This document shows, in pieces, positions 1 through 13,816 of a stretch of DNA of 64,000 nt. A program made the translations under genes and the position numbers. Positions within the stretch are counted from its first letter, which is position 1; every line of letters starts with the position of its first letter. Source of the DNA: Amblyornis subalaris (lineage: Eukaryota > Chordata > Aves > Passeriformes > Ptilonorhynchidae); the NCBI GenBank assembly GCA_018881555.1, contig JACAXG010000007.1:14365235-14429234 (forward strand), given 5' to 3'. The notes under the pieces were generated by a model, which did no database searches, was not told where the DNA came from, and saw only the letters and a program-made list of their open reading frames with translations.

Positions 1-841
1 GGATCAGTGGACTCAAAGGACAAGTTTTTCATGTTTCACTCTTGCAAGAGGAAGTAAATAAGTGACAGCCTGAATCCTGAATTCATAAAGACCTATTAGG
101 AATCAAGCAAGTTTGAATATCAGTTAATGGAAATATAAAAAGGAAAGGAATTATGAAATGTAAATGTCCTAATGAAGGGAAAATTGGACAGCATATGTCT
201 TTGGAATTAATAAATCCAAAAATTTTGAGAATTATTCTTTGTGTATCAAATTAAGCCTTTAAATCATATGCATTTGAGTTGCTTTGCTTTGCTCAAAGAT
301 GTAGTAATCTCAGTTAAAAAGAACCTTCCTGTTGTTACTATATTTTACACACTTCTGCATCATTAGAAACCCTCTGCACATGAGATTCCCCAGAAGGAAA
401 GTAAATGAGTTTAGTATTCGAGTCACCAATTAAATGAAAGAGGATAAGCAGAATTTCTCTGAGTAACTTGGATTGAAAGAATCCTCTACATTTACAGTAT
501 AACTTTAAGTCTTAGTGGCTGTGGAATTTCCATACTAAAAGTATTATGCAACATTTTAAAACATAAATTATTTATAGTAAAGAAAATCTTTAATGTTTAA
601 TGGGAAAATTGCCATCATGTTAGTTGCTCTTGCTCTTTTAAAAATTGAGATAATTCTGTATATTGTGGCACGCCTTAAAAAAATTGACATCTTAAGGTCG
701 TAATCTGTTGATTAGAGACATTTTAGAAGATCATGGCAGAAAAACAAGGGATGTACATGACGGTTTGCAGATGGAGTCCTAGTAATGGATTCATTTTCTC
801 TTGGCCTTTCTCCTTTCCCACTCTGACCTGTGCCCTGCTCT
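1..841. other. AT-rich non-coding stretch
   Basis: No ORF of note, no splice-bounded exon, no repeat family that I recognise. The composition is AT-rich with short A and T runs. It lies directly left of a CpG-dense segment, so it could be upstream flank or intron, but nothing in the sequence decides this. Confidence 0.6.
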
Positions 842-1141
842 CGTTTTGCTCAGTTCTTCCCGCGACGCCTCTTTATCTGTGCCTGTTGTAGCACAGCTTT
901 GCGCGGAGAGACGCCAATCGCCCCAGCCTGTGCTCTGAGCTCCCTCCAGGCCGTGTGAATGTGGCAAGCACAGCCCTGACTCTGGGCTGGAATACCCGCT
1001 CTCNTTGAGCAGATTATTTCCTCAGGCTCAGGCACCGCTAACAGCGGTCTCGCTGCTTTGGCCAGCTGTGAGCGTGTGCGAGGCGAGCGCGTGCCCGTCT
1101 GAAAAATACTGTTTTTCTGTGTGACCGTGCCGCAGTGCCGG
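842..1141. promoter_or_regulatory. Small CpG-dense island, function unknown
   Basis: I count about 22 CpG dinucleotides in 300 bases, with clusters near 858-867, 900-922 and 1071-1100. The surrounding tens of kilobases are AT-rich and CpG-poor. Overlapping minus-strand ORFs of 98 codons (850-1146) and 63 codons (1028-1219) exist, but neither protein resembles a family I know, and GC-rich DNA opens such frames by chance. In vertebrates a local CpG excess usually marks an unmethylated promoter or first exon, or a young CpG-rich repeat such as an LTR. I see no TATA box, no clear donor site and no TG...CA terminal pair that would choose between these. The composition is directly seen; the regulatory role is inference. 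Confidence 0.35.
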
Positions 1142-4100
1142 GTCACTCTGAATTTGCTCCCTTGTCTTTAGTTTTACACTGAGTGGTTCTGGGTTCACTG
1201 ACACAGAGTCTGTGTGCACTTCATAAACTCTTGCTCGAATTGTTCACAACTGGCATTAAGTGTGTGTAAGGTTGTTAGAGTATATCTTTGTACATGAAGA
1301 CCTTTGCAATTCCTAATTCTTGTAATCTGTTGGGATGTTTTTAAAACTTATTCAACTGTATTGTTGAAAAATTATTTCTTGAGAAGTATTTCTAAGCGTT
1401 GCTAGAACTTAAATTCTCATACCATCAGCACAATATTGTGAGATATTTTAGGTCTAGCCTGAAAAGTACTGCTAAAAATTTCCACTTCTAACTGGGGTCA
1501 GTGGATAAGCTCATTTCTTCTGCAGTATGTGTCTGGTACTTTAGTTATGCCTAATTTCAGGCATCTANCAAATTAACATTGAGAAATGCATTCCCTTGGT
1601 TATGATCTGCTTGCAGATAAGCCCAGTAGTCTTTTTTAGCATTATTTTTTAAACCACCATAATAAACATTTCATCTTTCAATCAGCCATAAGAGCTATTG
1701 TCTGCATGTTCATCTGCATCTTCCTATGGGAAAGATTGCTTCAGCCTGAAAATGCAAAGTGAGCATATCATTGTGGTGATTTACAACAGAGTCATGGTGT
1801 AAATGTTGAAGATGGAACACAGTATTAAACTCTTTGTACAGAGCATTAGACAATTTACCTAAGTGATCTACAAAGGGTATATCAGCAATAAAATTTTGAA
1901 ATAAAATAGTAACTAGGTGAAGTACTGTGTAAGTTAAGTAAGTAATTATGAAAGTTAAGTAGCAATTATGTAATATCTTACAAATCTATAATCATATACT
2001 GAAGAGGTCATGGTAGCTGCAGGTTTCGAGGAATTGTGCAGAATGACAGTGGGAAAGTTTAAATAGTCAGGTGAACACTGGGCAATATTCATCTTGCTGT
2101 GTAGTTATCCTAGTAGGGAATCAAACTATTACAGTGAGCCACTGAAGATTTACTGCCTGATAACCTGATGACATTATTAAGACACCACTGAATTTGTGAA
2201 GTCCCGGCTCACTGCTTGTGACTGTCTGTATTTTTCCTGTGGGTTTTACAAAAAGAAGCCAGAGGGTATATATGTATAATACCTTCTATTCTAGGTATTC
2301 TATTTCACCTTTTCTTTCTGAGAAATTAGATGGTTTAGGATAGGATCTTAAAAAACCAAAACAACATGGTCTTCTGACTTCGTAGTAGCAGCCAAAACCA
2401 ATGGCCTGTGTTTCTAGTACTGGGTGAATGGAGGGGCTGGCAAGATACCTCTAACAGGTGATAAATCCTTTTGAACATCTGGACATTTATTCAGATGATT
2501 GTTTTGAAATTTGTAAGTGTTAGATCATTAACACTGAGATTAGTAAGAAGATCTCTGCCACTCCATGATGCATGAGATGCATCCCAAATGTTAATCAATA
2601 CATCCATGTAGCATGGTAGTAAAAAAAAAAAAAAAAGAAAAATTATCTCCAGTTTGCAGACACAGAATAAATATTGGGTATTACTACATTCCCAAATCTG
2701 CCAAAGACATTAGAGAAATTATCTGTGATTCCCCTAAAGTTAAAGAAACAGAAAATATTTGACAAGCCTGGGAATTGTACGCACAACATTTGGGTTTTGA
2801 GGAGGAACCTTACCTCTGTCTTCTTCAATTAATCTTGATAATTATAAAAGCATCCTGTCAACCCACAGAAGACTCAGTGCTTTTCATCTAGAGGTATCAG
2901 ATGGTATTTAACATTGCTAATGTAAATTCTAATTCATGTAAATTACTTCAGAAGTGTGGCACATTTCTACCCAAACACTTTTTATTTCATCAAGTACTTA
3001 GCATTTAGTTAGTCTTTGGAGGATGATGCATACTAAAACATGCCTGACATAATATGAAAACAGCAGTATTTTGTGGAACTGATACAGGAATAATACATAG
3101 ATAATAGTACTCTGCTGACAGTGATACATAACAGCCACTTGCTTTTCTTCTGGTGAAGTCAATACAAGCTAAACACATTCATTTTATACTGCTAAAACTC
3201 AAAAGACCCCATGATTATTTTAGTCCATTTCTTCTTATTTTCCATATACTTCTAGTTGGTAAATGGTATGTTAACCTCATTCAGAGGATTCCCCAGTCCC
3301 TATCCAAAAGAGGAAGCAAGGATGTAATCAGCCCTGGCCTCATTAAAATCTTTCTAATGTAATCTGTTGTTCTCAAAAAGCTTAGCCTCAAATCTACCAA
3401 ATGTATTTTAATTATGTTTTAGATGGATTGTGTCTGGAACCATGCGGTTGCTGAAGCAAATTAATCCATTACATCAGCCAGTTCAAATTCTTTGTATGAG
3501 AATATTTACAAAAGACTTACAGACTAGCTGAAGACACTCAGTACAGCTTTTTGAACTGCAGTTTCTTTTATTTCATCTTTTTGTCCCCAACCTATGCATG
3601 GATTCTGTAAAAAAAACCAAAAAGAAAAAAGACAATGTATGCTTCAGTGTGATGCATATTTTTAGCTCACAGAAACAGATATAAGGAATGATACTTAGCA
3701 CAGGTGCACTCAGCAGTGAAGCTGTATTAATTTTTCTAATTCTATCTGAAATCTGTATCACCTGTACTAGAATTGCTACAATTAGGAATTTATTACTGAA
3801 GGCCTGCAATAAAGAGTAGATGCAGTTGATGATGTTAAATAGAAAAATAAGTTTTCAATTAAAGTGTGCTATCCTGGAAAATTTAATTTTCCATGGCAAA
3901 TGATCACATTCTGTTTAATAAACAAACACTGAACAACCTGGGAAGTCAGTGTGTTGACCAATTCATTAATCATTTCTTAAATCTTGCTAAATACAGTTTA
4001 TTGTCTTCAAAGTACTACTAATTACTTCAATTAGCTTTGAAGTGTATCCTTTCTTTCTCTGACTGTGCCTGTAATTTTTGAACCCAAGAGGACTTTCTAG

Positions 4101-7100
4101 TCTTTAGATGCGTTTGTTTCATTTCAAGATAAAATTCAACGCCAAGCCTCTTTTAATTGCCTGTATCCTTGACAGAAATGTGGGGCCTGGTCACAGCTTT
4201 TCCTTCTCCCTCCATGCAGACTCCTTGGGTGAGTGGGGATCTGGAAACCTGGAAATCTTGATATTTGGTCAATAAACAAGTACAGTTGTGGGTTTTATCC
4301 TGTGGGTATTTGTGAGGAATGATGTTAGAGATTTTAAAAGAAAAATTATTTAAGTAAATGGGCTGACACTGAAGAGAGTTGAACATTCTACACTCTATAC
4401 TTGAAAGTCAGCCCTATTATTTTTGCAGNTAAGTGTATATATTTAGGAGTTCATCTACAGGTTATGTTTTTTCTGGATATCAGAATATGAGATTTCCAAG
4501 GAAAATAAAATACCAATCTTAGTCTCATTATTTCCTCTCAATCAATTATCGTTTTCAAGTCTTGAAATAAGAAGGTCATCTAAGAAAATACAGGGAAAGT
4601 CATCTTGGAAAAGGTAGGGGGAAGAGGATAAGAGGAAGAGTCGCGCTTAGAGAAATGATGGATGGAGGAAATATTTCACATTTTCATTATCTTTGTTAAT
4701 ATCTTTTCTATATCTCTGTCTTTTTGTTTCTTTTTGTCAATTTATGGGAGGGGATGTTTTCAGACGGCAGGGATGCTGTAGGAATCCCAGAATGAAATGC
4801 CAGGACTGCTCAAGATGCTGTTAAGACGAATCTCAGGGGAGCAACCACCTCACTCTGTGAGTCCTCAAAGAAGACAGATCCTTTTTCCTTGTTAGTTAGT
4901 CAGGGAGTGCTGATGGAAGAGAGCATTTTCCCCAGGTGCAGCTCAGTTAGGAGCACCGGTCCCCTGGGGCACTGCAAACGGGGTTGAAGGCTCAGCAGTT
5001 TGGCATTTGAATCACTTTGGCCTGTGCTCAGTGCAGCTTAGCACAGTGGCATTGCACAGGCAGGAAGCTCAGCCGCAGAAACAGGACCATGCTGCTTTGC
5101 CTTTGTTTTTTCTAGTGTTAAAGTGCCCCCCAGGAGATCCTCTGTGTGGGCTAAACATTTGTTTTCCATAGATTTCATATTCCTGGGGCTTGCATAGTTA
5201 GACCTTTCTGTGCTAGCTCAGACCCTGCTCTTGGAGTCTGTGCTTGTGAGAGCTCCCAGTAATATCATGCGAGGTGAAAGGTTTCTTGCAAACTGGCATC
5301 CTCAGCTGGTGATCTTTTATGCTTAAGCAAACATAGATAACAAAAAATTCTATATTGTTTGCTCCTTCCTTGCTCTTATACTTTCTGCTGGAACCCCATA
5401 TCCCCTGTCATTTACAGGATAAATGAATCCAGGTCATTTTTCACTGATACTATTTTTTCTTATCTATAAAATATTTGGGAGTCAAAAAAGCTGATTATTT
5501 TCTTGGTAGCATGTAGGTAAGACCTTTAAAGTGGGCTTAGGTCTACTAGAGAGACAGAAGTATCTCATAGCCATATCTCCAAACATCTGTCCATGCCTGA
5601 AGTTATCTATAGTGTGGACGTTTCAGTTCTAGTTATGACAATTTTCTTTATGTTCAAAGCTTTGCCATGCTGTTGTATTTAATGAGAAAAATTACAGCTA
5701 TGACTTGAGTTTGAGGTACCTAAGTTCCATTGCAAGGTAACTTTTCTGCTCCTGAATACTTGTATGGACATACTGCTCTAACTCTTACTCTTGCTTTGCT
5801 ATGAAGTGAGAAAAAGAGCAAATACATAATTTATACGAGTTAATAGAATTGTATTCACTCTTACAGATGTTGCTCAAATTTCATCCTTAAGGTTAATGTT
5901 TAAGTTGTATTCATTTATTGAATTGATTTTTTCAAACCCACTCAACTTTGCTTTGACATTCACATTTGAAAAATAAACCTCATTTTAAACTACAAAGTCT
6001 GACAAGACTTGGCATTAAAGGCAAATGTTATTTTATGTCGGTTATGTTGCATACAACCTTTAGATTGCTAAATTAAGGTGAAGTTTAAAGTCTGTGAAGA
6101 AAACATGAAATTGATGGTGTTTAAATTGCTGGTTCTTTCTTAGGTGCAGCTTTCTTGATANATAAATTTAGAGGCTTTTTGTATGTCACACGTAACTTTG
6201 CTAGGCTTTATATATATTTGCTCTGATTTAAAGGGAAAACATTTTTGTGATGAGAATTAGCATTGTCCTCAGTGCAGCTGTATTGCATTGTAAGACAGCA
6301 ATTTGTTGCAATAAACTGAAATTTATTGGGAGTTAGTGAAATTGTTTGAGCATAAATTTCCCTTAACACTTCTAACATTTTCTTAGCCATTCTTTTCTTT
6401 GAAAAATGCAGGAGAAGGCTCATAGGGGACCATGTACAGTACTTGTCTGTGTATGATCTAGCTTTATTTTTGTTTTATTCAAAATGTTTTGCCTGCAGGC
6501 TGCTGAATATTTTTGTTGACCGGTTTTCTCACTGATGGTTGCACCCTCAATCATAAGAAAATTGATCTAATATCTTCTCAAAACTGAGAATATAAAACCC
6601 AACAGTTAAATATTTCAAAACTGAGGAAGAAAGACCCCATTCAATATAGGCACCAAATAAAGGTTTGCTTCTCTGCTATGAAAACATTCTTCTAGTGAGG
6701 TCTTNGAACTGAACTGATATCTGCAAATTTAGTAGGTAATTTTTACTACAATCAAGTCTTGAAAAAGAGGGGTTTTTTCTAAACAGAAATATGTCATATT
6801 TTCACGAATATGTTTGAGAAAGTGAAAACTTCCACTCCCAGCTCAAGGAAAAGAAACTTACTGTGAACACAGCTTCTTAGAACCAGGCCTGAATAGTAAG
6901 CTCCCATCTAATGCTGCCAGTATTGAAAATAGTTACTGATTTAATTATTGGATTGTTGTTACAATTTGCTTGTCTTTACTTTGATTATGGAGGGGAAAGA
7001 TTAAATATATTACCTTTAACCATAAACCAACCTACAAAACCCTATTCTTCCTCTTGACTTCAGACCCAAGTGAATTGCATGTGGTATTTGTTCACTTCCA

Positions 7101-10100
7101 TCAATATGGCTCCCTCTGCTTTAAGTCTCTGACTGGCAGGGAAATTTGTTCCATCAGTGTATTCAGGAACTACGTGAAACTTAAGCAATACTGAATGACA
7201 AACACTAGTACAACTCCTTATTGGCACAGAGNAGGAGGACACTGTGGTATGCAATTTTGTTTGTTTTAACAAATGGATCCGGTATTTTTTTGCAACTGGT
7301 AGTTTTCAAAACAAAGTCTCTCGTAATTTTTTTTTTTCTCTTACATGTTTTTCAAACTTTATGGCTGCTTTTCTAAAGGAAAGTGTGAATGGTTTGTCTT
7401 AGTCTGGAATGCAAAGGATAANAAGAAGATGATGGTGGGCTGATAGCCATTCAAGCCCATAAAACTTGTTGAAAAAGGAGCATCCTACAGAATTGCTGTT
7501 TTAAAAGTAATGTCGCACAGGTGTGATACACCTCTGATATTTTAAAAAATAAAATAAACTTGTAAAGAAGCTAATATATAGTCTAAATTTGTTTCAAAGA
7601 TGGTAAACAGTTCTGCAGGTCAATATTTTGACCTAGTTGGTGTATATAATTTATGCAACTTTCTCTTAAAAACAGGCATTCAGTAATTTTTTTTTATTTC
7701 TGCAGTATTGGAATGATCATGGAAGAAGTCCGTTTTTTTCTTAACTGAGATCAGTAATTAGACATAAAGTTCACTATTTCAAGTAAAGCTACATCCCAGC
7801 AACTTTTCCAGCTAAACAGTTCCGACTTTCTCAACTATGCATGATCTTCACCCTACTAAATTTACGTTCATTGAAAAGATTACTTGGTCTGACCTTGTTC
7901 AGCGCACCAATAACTGAGGATAAACTCTGATTTCAAACCTGGAAAGGTATTCTGTGGAATTCCCCTAGATTGGAGAACATTCTTGGGTTCTTCAAAATGT
8001 TTTATGTAAGCAAACTAGCAAACAAACAAAATGAATAAATATATTAAATGCATCCCAATTGCTCTCTTGTGTGATCTGATTCTCATCTGTGCAGATATGT
8101 TTTCTTGTGTCAAAGTTTAACATAAGATAAATTACTAAAATACTGTGAGTGTCAGTATTTTTGGGGGGTAACTATTAGCATCAAAAACTATATTGGATGC
8201 TGTATGCATGCATGTGTGTTCTCTCTTTTGATCTTTCTAGATGTTGAAGCGCTAGCATTGGTATTTGCAGTATTTCTGTTTAATTTTTTTATTAAGTTTA
8301 CAAAGCTAGATGTAAGCATTGAAGGTTCTCAATGGAATTAAATATTAAAGCACCCTGAAGCTACTTTTAGTGCTGCAAAATGAGAAAATGGAGATAAGAA
8401 AGAAAAAACATGCTCGGCATGTAAATTTACGTTTCCAAGTAATAGGATTTGGCCAGGAACCAGTACGTTGTATTTCTTCTTTTTTTCACCCCCCTCGCCT
8501 GTAGTGTTTAAAGCAGTAAGAATGTGCCAAAGAGTATTAGATTTTTACAGTGGTGCTCTACCATTGGAAACAGGAAAATGTCTAAGTCAGCAGACTATCA
8601 TTGACAATTGCGTACTAAATTTCTGCAGATTTCTTGAACGGGGTTCATGATGTTGACAACAGTTAGTCAAACTGCATTTGTCATTTGTTTGGAGCAGGCT
8701 ACAGCTGCTGTATTGTCACTACTATACTCCAGTTACATGCATGGAGCCAGATTCAGTGGGAATTTTGGCTTGCTTTTCCTGTATAATCTGGACAAGGCAT
8801 GCATGATCTTCCTGTCCCTGGTCTCCTACTGAGTCCATGGTTCTGTTGTTGGACTTGAAAAGCATTTGATCACAAGCCCAGTTACCACAAATAACAAATG
8901 TGAATAACCAAGAGGAAGCATTTCTTCTCTAGATGTCATGCTCCTGACTTTTCCCATGCAACATGAAAGAATTATATTCCTTCTGATTCTGTGATAATAT
9001 CAAAAAGCTTCATTACTGTCATTTCTACATCTCTGCTTTCTGTGAAAGTTTCAGGATCTCTGAATCACATGAAATGTCTGGACAACTTTTGCCCAACCTC
9101 TGCCATACTTTTTATATTAAGAGCTATTATAATCTACTTCTTCCTAGTTGTTTCTTCTGTTTGTGGTTCACATTCTTGCTGGAATTTTCATGAGAAATAT
9201 AAAATAAAAATTGAGTTTTATTCTTAGAACTTGTAACTCACCATGAACAGTGTTGTGATTACACAGGCAGGCAGTGTAATAATGAGAATTTTATGTCAAT
9301 ATTCAGCATCAGTACTGCAGGTTGAATTTTCTGTTGGTTATACCTCGTTGTGAAATAAATTTTTAAGAAGAAGATAAGTAAGAATAAGTAACAGGAGGAA
9401 AGAAAATTGAGTGTTATGTGGAACTGCTAATGCAGATTATATCCATGAACTAATTTTCAAAGCAACTAGATAAATTCTGGTCTCACTTATTTAGTCTTTT
9501 CAGACATTAATTTCTGATAATCAAATCAGAAGTAATAATTTTGAGTATAGAATTTTGTCTGTANACTTCTAGATCTTACTTGTAGCTTTTTATTGCTTGT
9601 GTGTTAGGCATTGCCCTTGTTAATATTCTTAGAGATGGAAATAAGTAAAATCAAAGACNAATGTCCAACTGGATACAGCAACAAAGCAGACTTATAAATT
9701 TTAATTACTTTTCTTTTATATTTTTCTTCAAAATCAACAAATCACTCAGACGGAAACAGGACCAAATGGTACTGACACTGGTTTCTGTTGAGACTGAGTT
9801 AATTTTAGCATTAAAATGACTTTTTCTATCCTTGAGAAGAGAGCTTTGTGTTTCTCTTGATATGCATCATTTCCACTGAACAAAATTGGAGCCAAAATCC
9901 TCAATTTTTCTTTCTTGTTCCAGTGAGAATAAGAATTGCACACTTGACTTCTGAGGTGATGAATGCGATACCCATCCTGAAAGCAGAAATGTCTGGAGTT
10001 CTCTTATAGACTACCCAAACAAAACCACTTCCCTTCCATACTCTTTTCCTTCTTGATTTTTTTAAAAAAGAAATCTGCAAATATTTGGTTAGAGTCTTCT

Positions 10101-10407
10101 CTAGAGGAGCAGAAAATCAAGAGACAATTTTGATTTCAGGCATATTCGGTGCACGTGAATGCCAAAATGCTGTTCTCTCTGCATGAGTTTCAAACTTCAC
10201 TGCCTGAGTGCTAATTTGATTCAGTCTCTTGTAAAGGCTTTCAGGAAGGTAATTTTGTCTTTAATTTGTAGCAGTAACAAAAGGCATATTATAAGACAAC
10301 AGCTTCTATGGCAATACAATGTAATGATACTCTAATGAAAGACCTTATTTGCATTTGTACCTGGCATTGCAAAGTCCAATGCATGTTGCGCATTCATTTT
10401 AACATTG
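1142..10407. other. AT-rich non-coding stretch, no gene seen
   Basis: ORFs here are all under 80 codons, lie on both strands and show no known domain. The stretch holds an A16 run with an interrupted extension (2621-2641), several shorter A and T runs and a slightly GC-richer patch around 4740-5280 that I could not assign. Two consecutive plus-strand ORFs at 8468-8650 and 8647-8832 read as hydrophobic, low-information peptides and are not convincing exons. Most likely intron or intergenic DNA. Confidence 0.6.
2621..2641 (+). repeat. Poly(A) tract
   Basis: Sixteen A residues, one G, then four more A. No retrocopy or LINE body with a coding remnant is recognisable on its 5' side, so I treat it as a simple repeat rather than the tail of a retrocopy. 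Confidence 0.85.
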
Positions 10408-10445
10408 ATTAAATTAAATTAAATTAAACATAAATTAAATTAATT
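10408..10445. repeat. ATTAA/TTAAA pentanucleotide repeat
   Basis: Repeated ATTAA units, interrupted once by an ACATA-like segment, form a pure A/T stretch of about 38 bases. This is a simple sequence repeat with no sign of transposon ends. Confidence 0.8.
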
Positions 10446-13400
10446 CTAAAAGGGACTGTACAATGACCTAACCTTCCTAACTAATTATCCAACATATCTG
10501 TTTTGATATTATTACTTTTTTAGTAAGATATGCCCTTAAAAAGAGTACTGCTGTTCTGCATTTCCGAATATAATTTTAAACCTCTAAATAATGACCTAAC
10601 TTAAAATACGATCCTGTTTTATGCTTTTCTAGTTGTAGTCTGTGGCAGTAGACACTGAAGCCGCATAAGGAAATCAATGTCTTTCTAAGCAACCAAGAAA
10701 TGGAGATTTTGAACAGAAACTCTCAGAACAAGGTGCTCTCACGCAGGTGATTGCAGACCTGCAAACCTGACCTTGACGTCTCCTTACCCACAGAGCTATT
10801 AATGTTAAGCAGAAATTAGCGTCGTACAATCCTTCAGCACTAACCACGTACTCTGACCTGATGCCTTCTGGCATCCAGAGTCACTTTAGAGTCTAGGTAA
10901 CCTAGATATGGGAAGACATTAAAAATGTAGGCTCCTTTTCTCCCATCATCACTTTCCTGTGATGTTTAACTTTAGGATAATGCATTAAGGTTCATCCTCA
11001 ATACTTTGTTGCTGGCTGTATTTTCCTTATCTCTGCTGTTACAGCCTCTGTAACTGGTGGGTTGACCAGATGCCCACCCAGCCACTTTCTCACTCCCCTT
11101 TCTTGATGGAACTGTAGGAGGAAATAAGATGGAAGAACATATAGTTCGAAATAAAAACAAGGAGCCTATTTACCAGTTACTGTCACAGAAGAACAGTGTT
11201 ATCTTTGCAAAAATTGATTTTAAAGGCCCAAGGAAAGGCTGTCTAATTTTTTTTTTCTCGTTTGCTCTTTCAACTTGAATACTGGAAACGTTCAGTTAGC
11301 CTAAAACAATTTCTGACATAACTTGAAATAGTATTTTCTACTAAAATTCTCTGCTCTTTTTTTTAAATTCATCTATTGCTAGTATTACATTAGATGTGTG
11401 TTTCAAGAAGTAATAATTTGAACGTTAGAATTAACCAGAGCTCTGGATATAAATTCAAATTTACATGATAGGTCAATTTCAAGGAGATAATTAGGTAATC
11501 CCTATCTCATATATCTTTAGTCNAACATATTTGCTGCAAGTCAGTGTGTGAAGAATGTAAATGGTCATTTTGGCTTGGAAGGATACAAATGTATACAAAT
11601 TTTCATGATCCTAGTATTAGGTTGTCAGGTTCTCATGGTGAGAAGATATCATATTTTTCCTTTGAATTCCTTCCACANGCTTCAGTTCAGGATTTTTGTT
11701 CCTACTCTCTCTGCCTTAAGTGGTCAAGCTTAGCTTCTTCCCATGCATCAAATGCATTTTACACTGTCAAGTGTAGACATTCTGTCAAAGGCTTTGGTTT
11801 GCTTTCTGCCCAGATTACTCATTGATTTGTTTTTCATATTGCCTCAAGGGCCTGAAATGGACCTTATCACCTCGTGGGCCATGTAAGCTGGCTTGACCTG
11901 AAATCCATCCTACACTTCATTTTGAAAATAAAGCATGAAGAGGAAACCCAGCTTTTTTCTTTTCCTGTAGGAGTAGTAGATAGCATGGAAGGTTGTTTAC
12001 AACACTCCTTTCATTGTCCTGCCTGCAATGGCTGCTGCAATCTCTCATTCCCCCCAAGAAAGAACAAACAAGCAAACAAAAGAAAAACCCAAACCTGATC
12101 AAACAGATTACTAAATATGAAGTCAGTGTTGAATTATTCTGTATTCTATGTAATTGCTTCCAGGTGTCATCTCAGCTCTGTGAGAGTTGTTGGTTGTTTG
12201 ATAGAATTTTGAGAATTTGGTGCTGTCATGCCTATTGATTTTCTGTCTTTCAGCTGCACCACTTGAAAGATCAGAAGTCTTGTGCTAATATTATAGAAAA
12301 AGATTTTTATTTCACTTTTTTTTTTCATTTTTAACAGTGTGCCCTTGCAATACAAGACACACGCAGCCTTAGGACTGTCAGCATATAAAACAAAAAAAAA
12401 ATCTATACTGAGACAACGTACGTACTTACTATGTGCTGACATGATTTGAATCTGCAACTTTTCACAGTACAAAAACCATGTGAAGTTTGGTTTATTTTTT
12501 GAAGTCTGAGAAGCATAAGAAACTATTTCTAGAGATGTTTAGAAATAAATGAGGTTAAAAAGGTTACTAAATTATTTTATCATTGTTCAGGAGAGAGCTC
12601 CAAAAGGAAAGACAAAGGTTTTTATTTAAATACTTTCAAATAGCAGCATTCAAATGGTTTTAAAATACATATTATCATTTTCTAAGCACTTATTGTGTGT
12701 TGCTTATGAAAACCCATTTCTGATCATATCCACACTTGTTGTTTTCCTAAAGAAAAAAAAGGAAAATTTTTGATGTAAATCTCCATGTAATGTAAAAGCC
12801 CCAATTGGCTCATGCTGATGACTATAAATTAAATATAATGGTAATCAACCTCAGCATTTAGGATGCGGAATGGAAATCTGTGATTTCCACTGATTGCAAT
12901 GAAATTAGACATGCTATTTACTCAATATGTGAATAAAGCCAAAGTACTTTTTAGCACTGGTATTGGTATATTTTGCAATTATGGTGTATCTTTAATCCCA
13001 GGTGGGTACAGGGCAGTTCACAACTTAGGAGTCTGGTGTAGCAGCAGCAATTAAATGCATGCTTAATTTGAAGCACATAAATAGTTTCAGTAATTATGAC
13101 TGAAAAATTGCCTTGGATTTAGTTGTGTTGTACCAGCTGTATGCAGCCAGTGCTGGATATCCTGCATGTACCACTACTCTCCCTGACACCCAGCTGCTGT
13201 CAGGACTTCTGATTCTTCATAAACTCTTTGTAGTTAAACACTCTCCTTGAAAACTTCTGTCTCAGAACGAGGATNTTTCAGCAATACTTGTCTTTGATTT
13301 TTCATCAGTTGTGTTTCCTCTTATTAAGCTGAAGAATTGGCTTCATGGCTGTCTTCACCTAGATCTTACCAGTTAATAAAAGAAACACATTTACATTTAC

Positions 13401-13761
13401 AAAGTATGTCTTTTGTTAAATTGATATGAAAGAGTGAGGGGAAACTCAAAGTCTCTTTTGAGCTGTACTAAAATAACGAAGTATGTGGACTTTTGGTTGA
13501 TACAGTATTATTCGTTCCTAGAGGAACTACATTCCTTTGCAGAGAGTTAAGTAATTGTGCCACTTTGCTCTCATAAATGTAATTTCTAAGAAACATTTTC
13601 GTTTAGTTGCAAATCTGTCACTTTAATTCAGATGTTATTTAATTGCTGATATAAAAGCTTCTCCACTAACGCATGTTTTCCATTTCTTTCAAAACACATT
13701 TTCCCCTTACAGGTAATAATAACTGTTAACTCAGCAGGTAGACCACTCTAAGATCTAAAAC

Positions 13762-13816
13762 ATGTGAATCTTTAAATAAGGCTAACAAAATGTGCATCTT
13801 TAAATAAGGCAACAAA
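13762..13816. repeat. Two-copy tandem duplication, 28-base unit
   Basis: The unit at 13762-13789 is followed immediately by a second copy at 13790-13816. The shared core reads CTTTAAATAAGG, and the copies differ by one internal substitution and one missing base. The adjacency and near identity suggest a local slippage or unequal-exchange event rather than a transposon. Confidence 0.8.

Noticed and set aside
8468..8832. Two consecutive plus-strand ORFs with hydrophobic peptides
   Set aside because: Low-complexity start, no recognised domain and no splice signals that join them. Treated as chance frames.
8976..8997. GATTCTGTGATA as another CR1 tail
   Set aside because: Only one terminal-repeat unit and no preceding CR1 3' UTR sequence; likely chance.
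13762..13816. CRISPR-like direct repeats
   Set aside because: Only two adjacent units without spacers, in vertebrate DNA; this is a tandem duplication.
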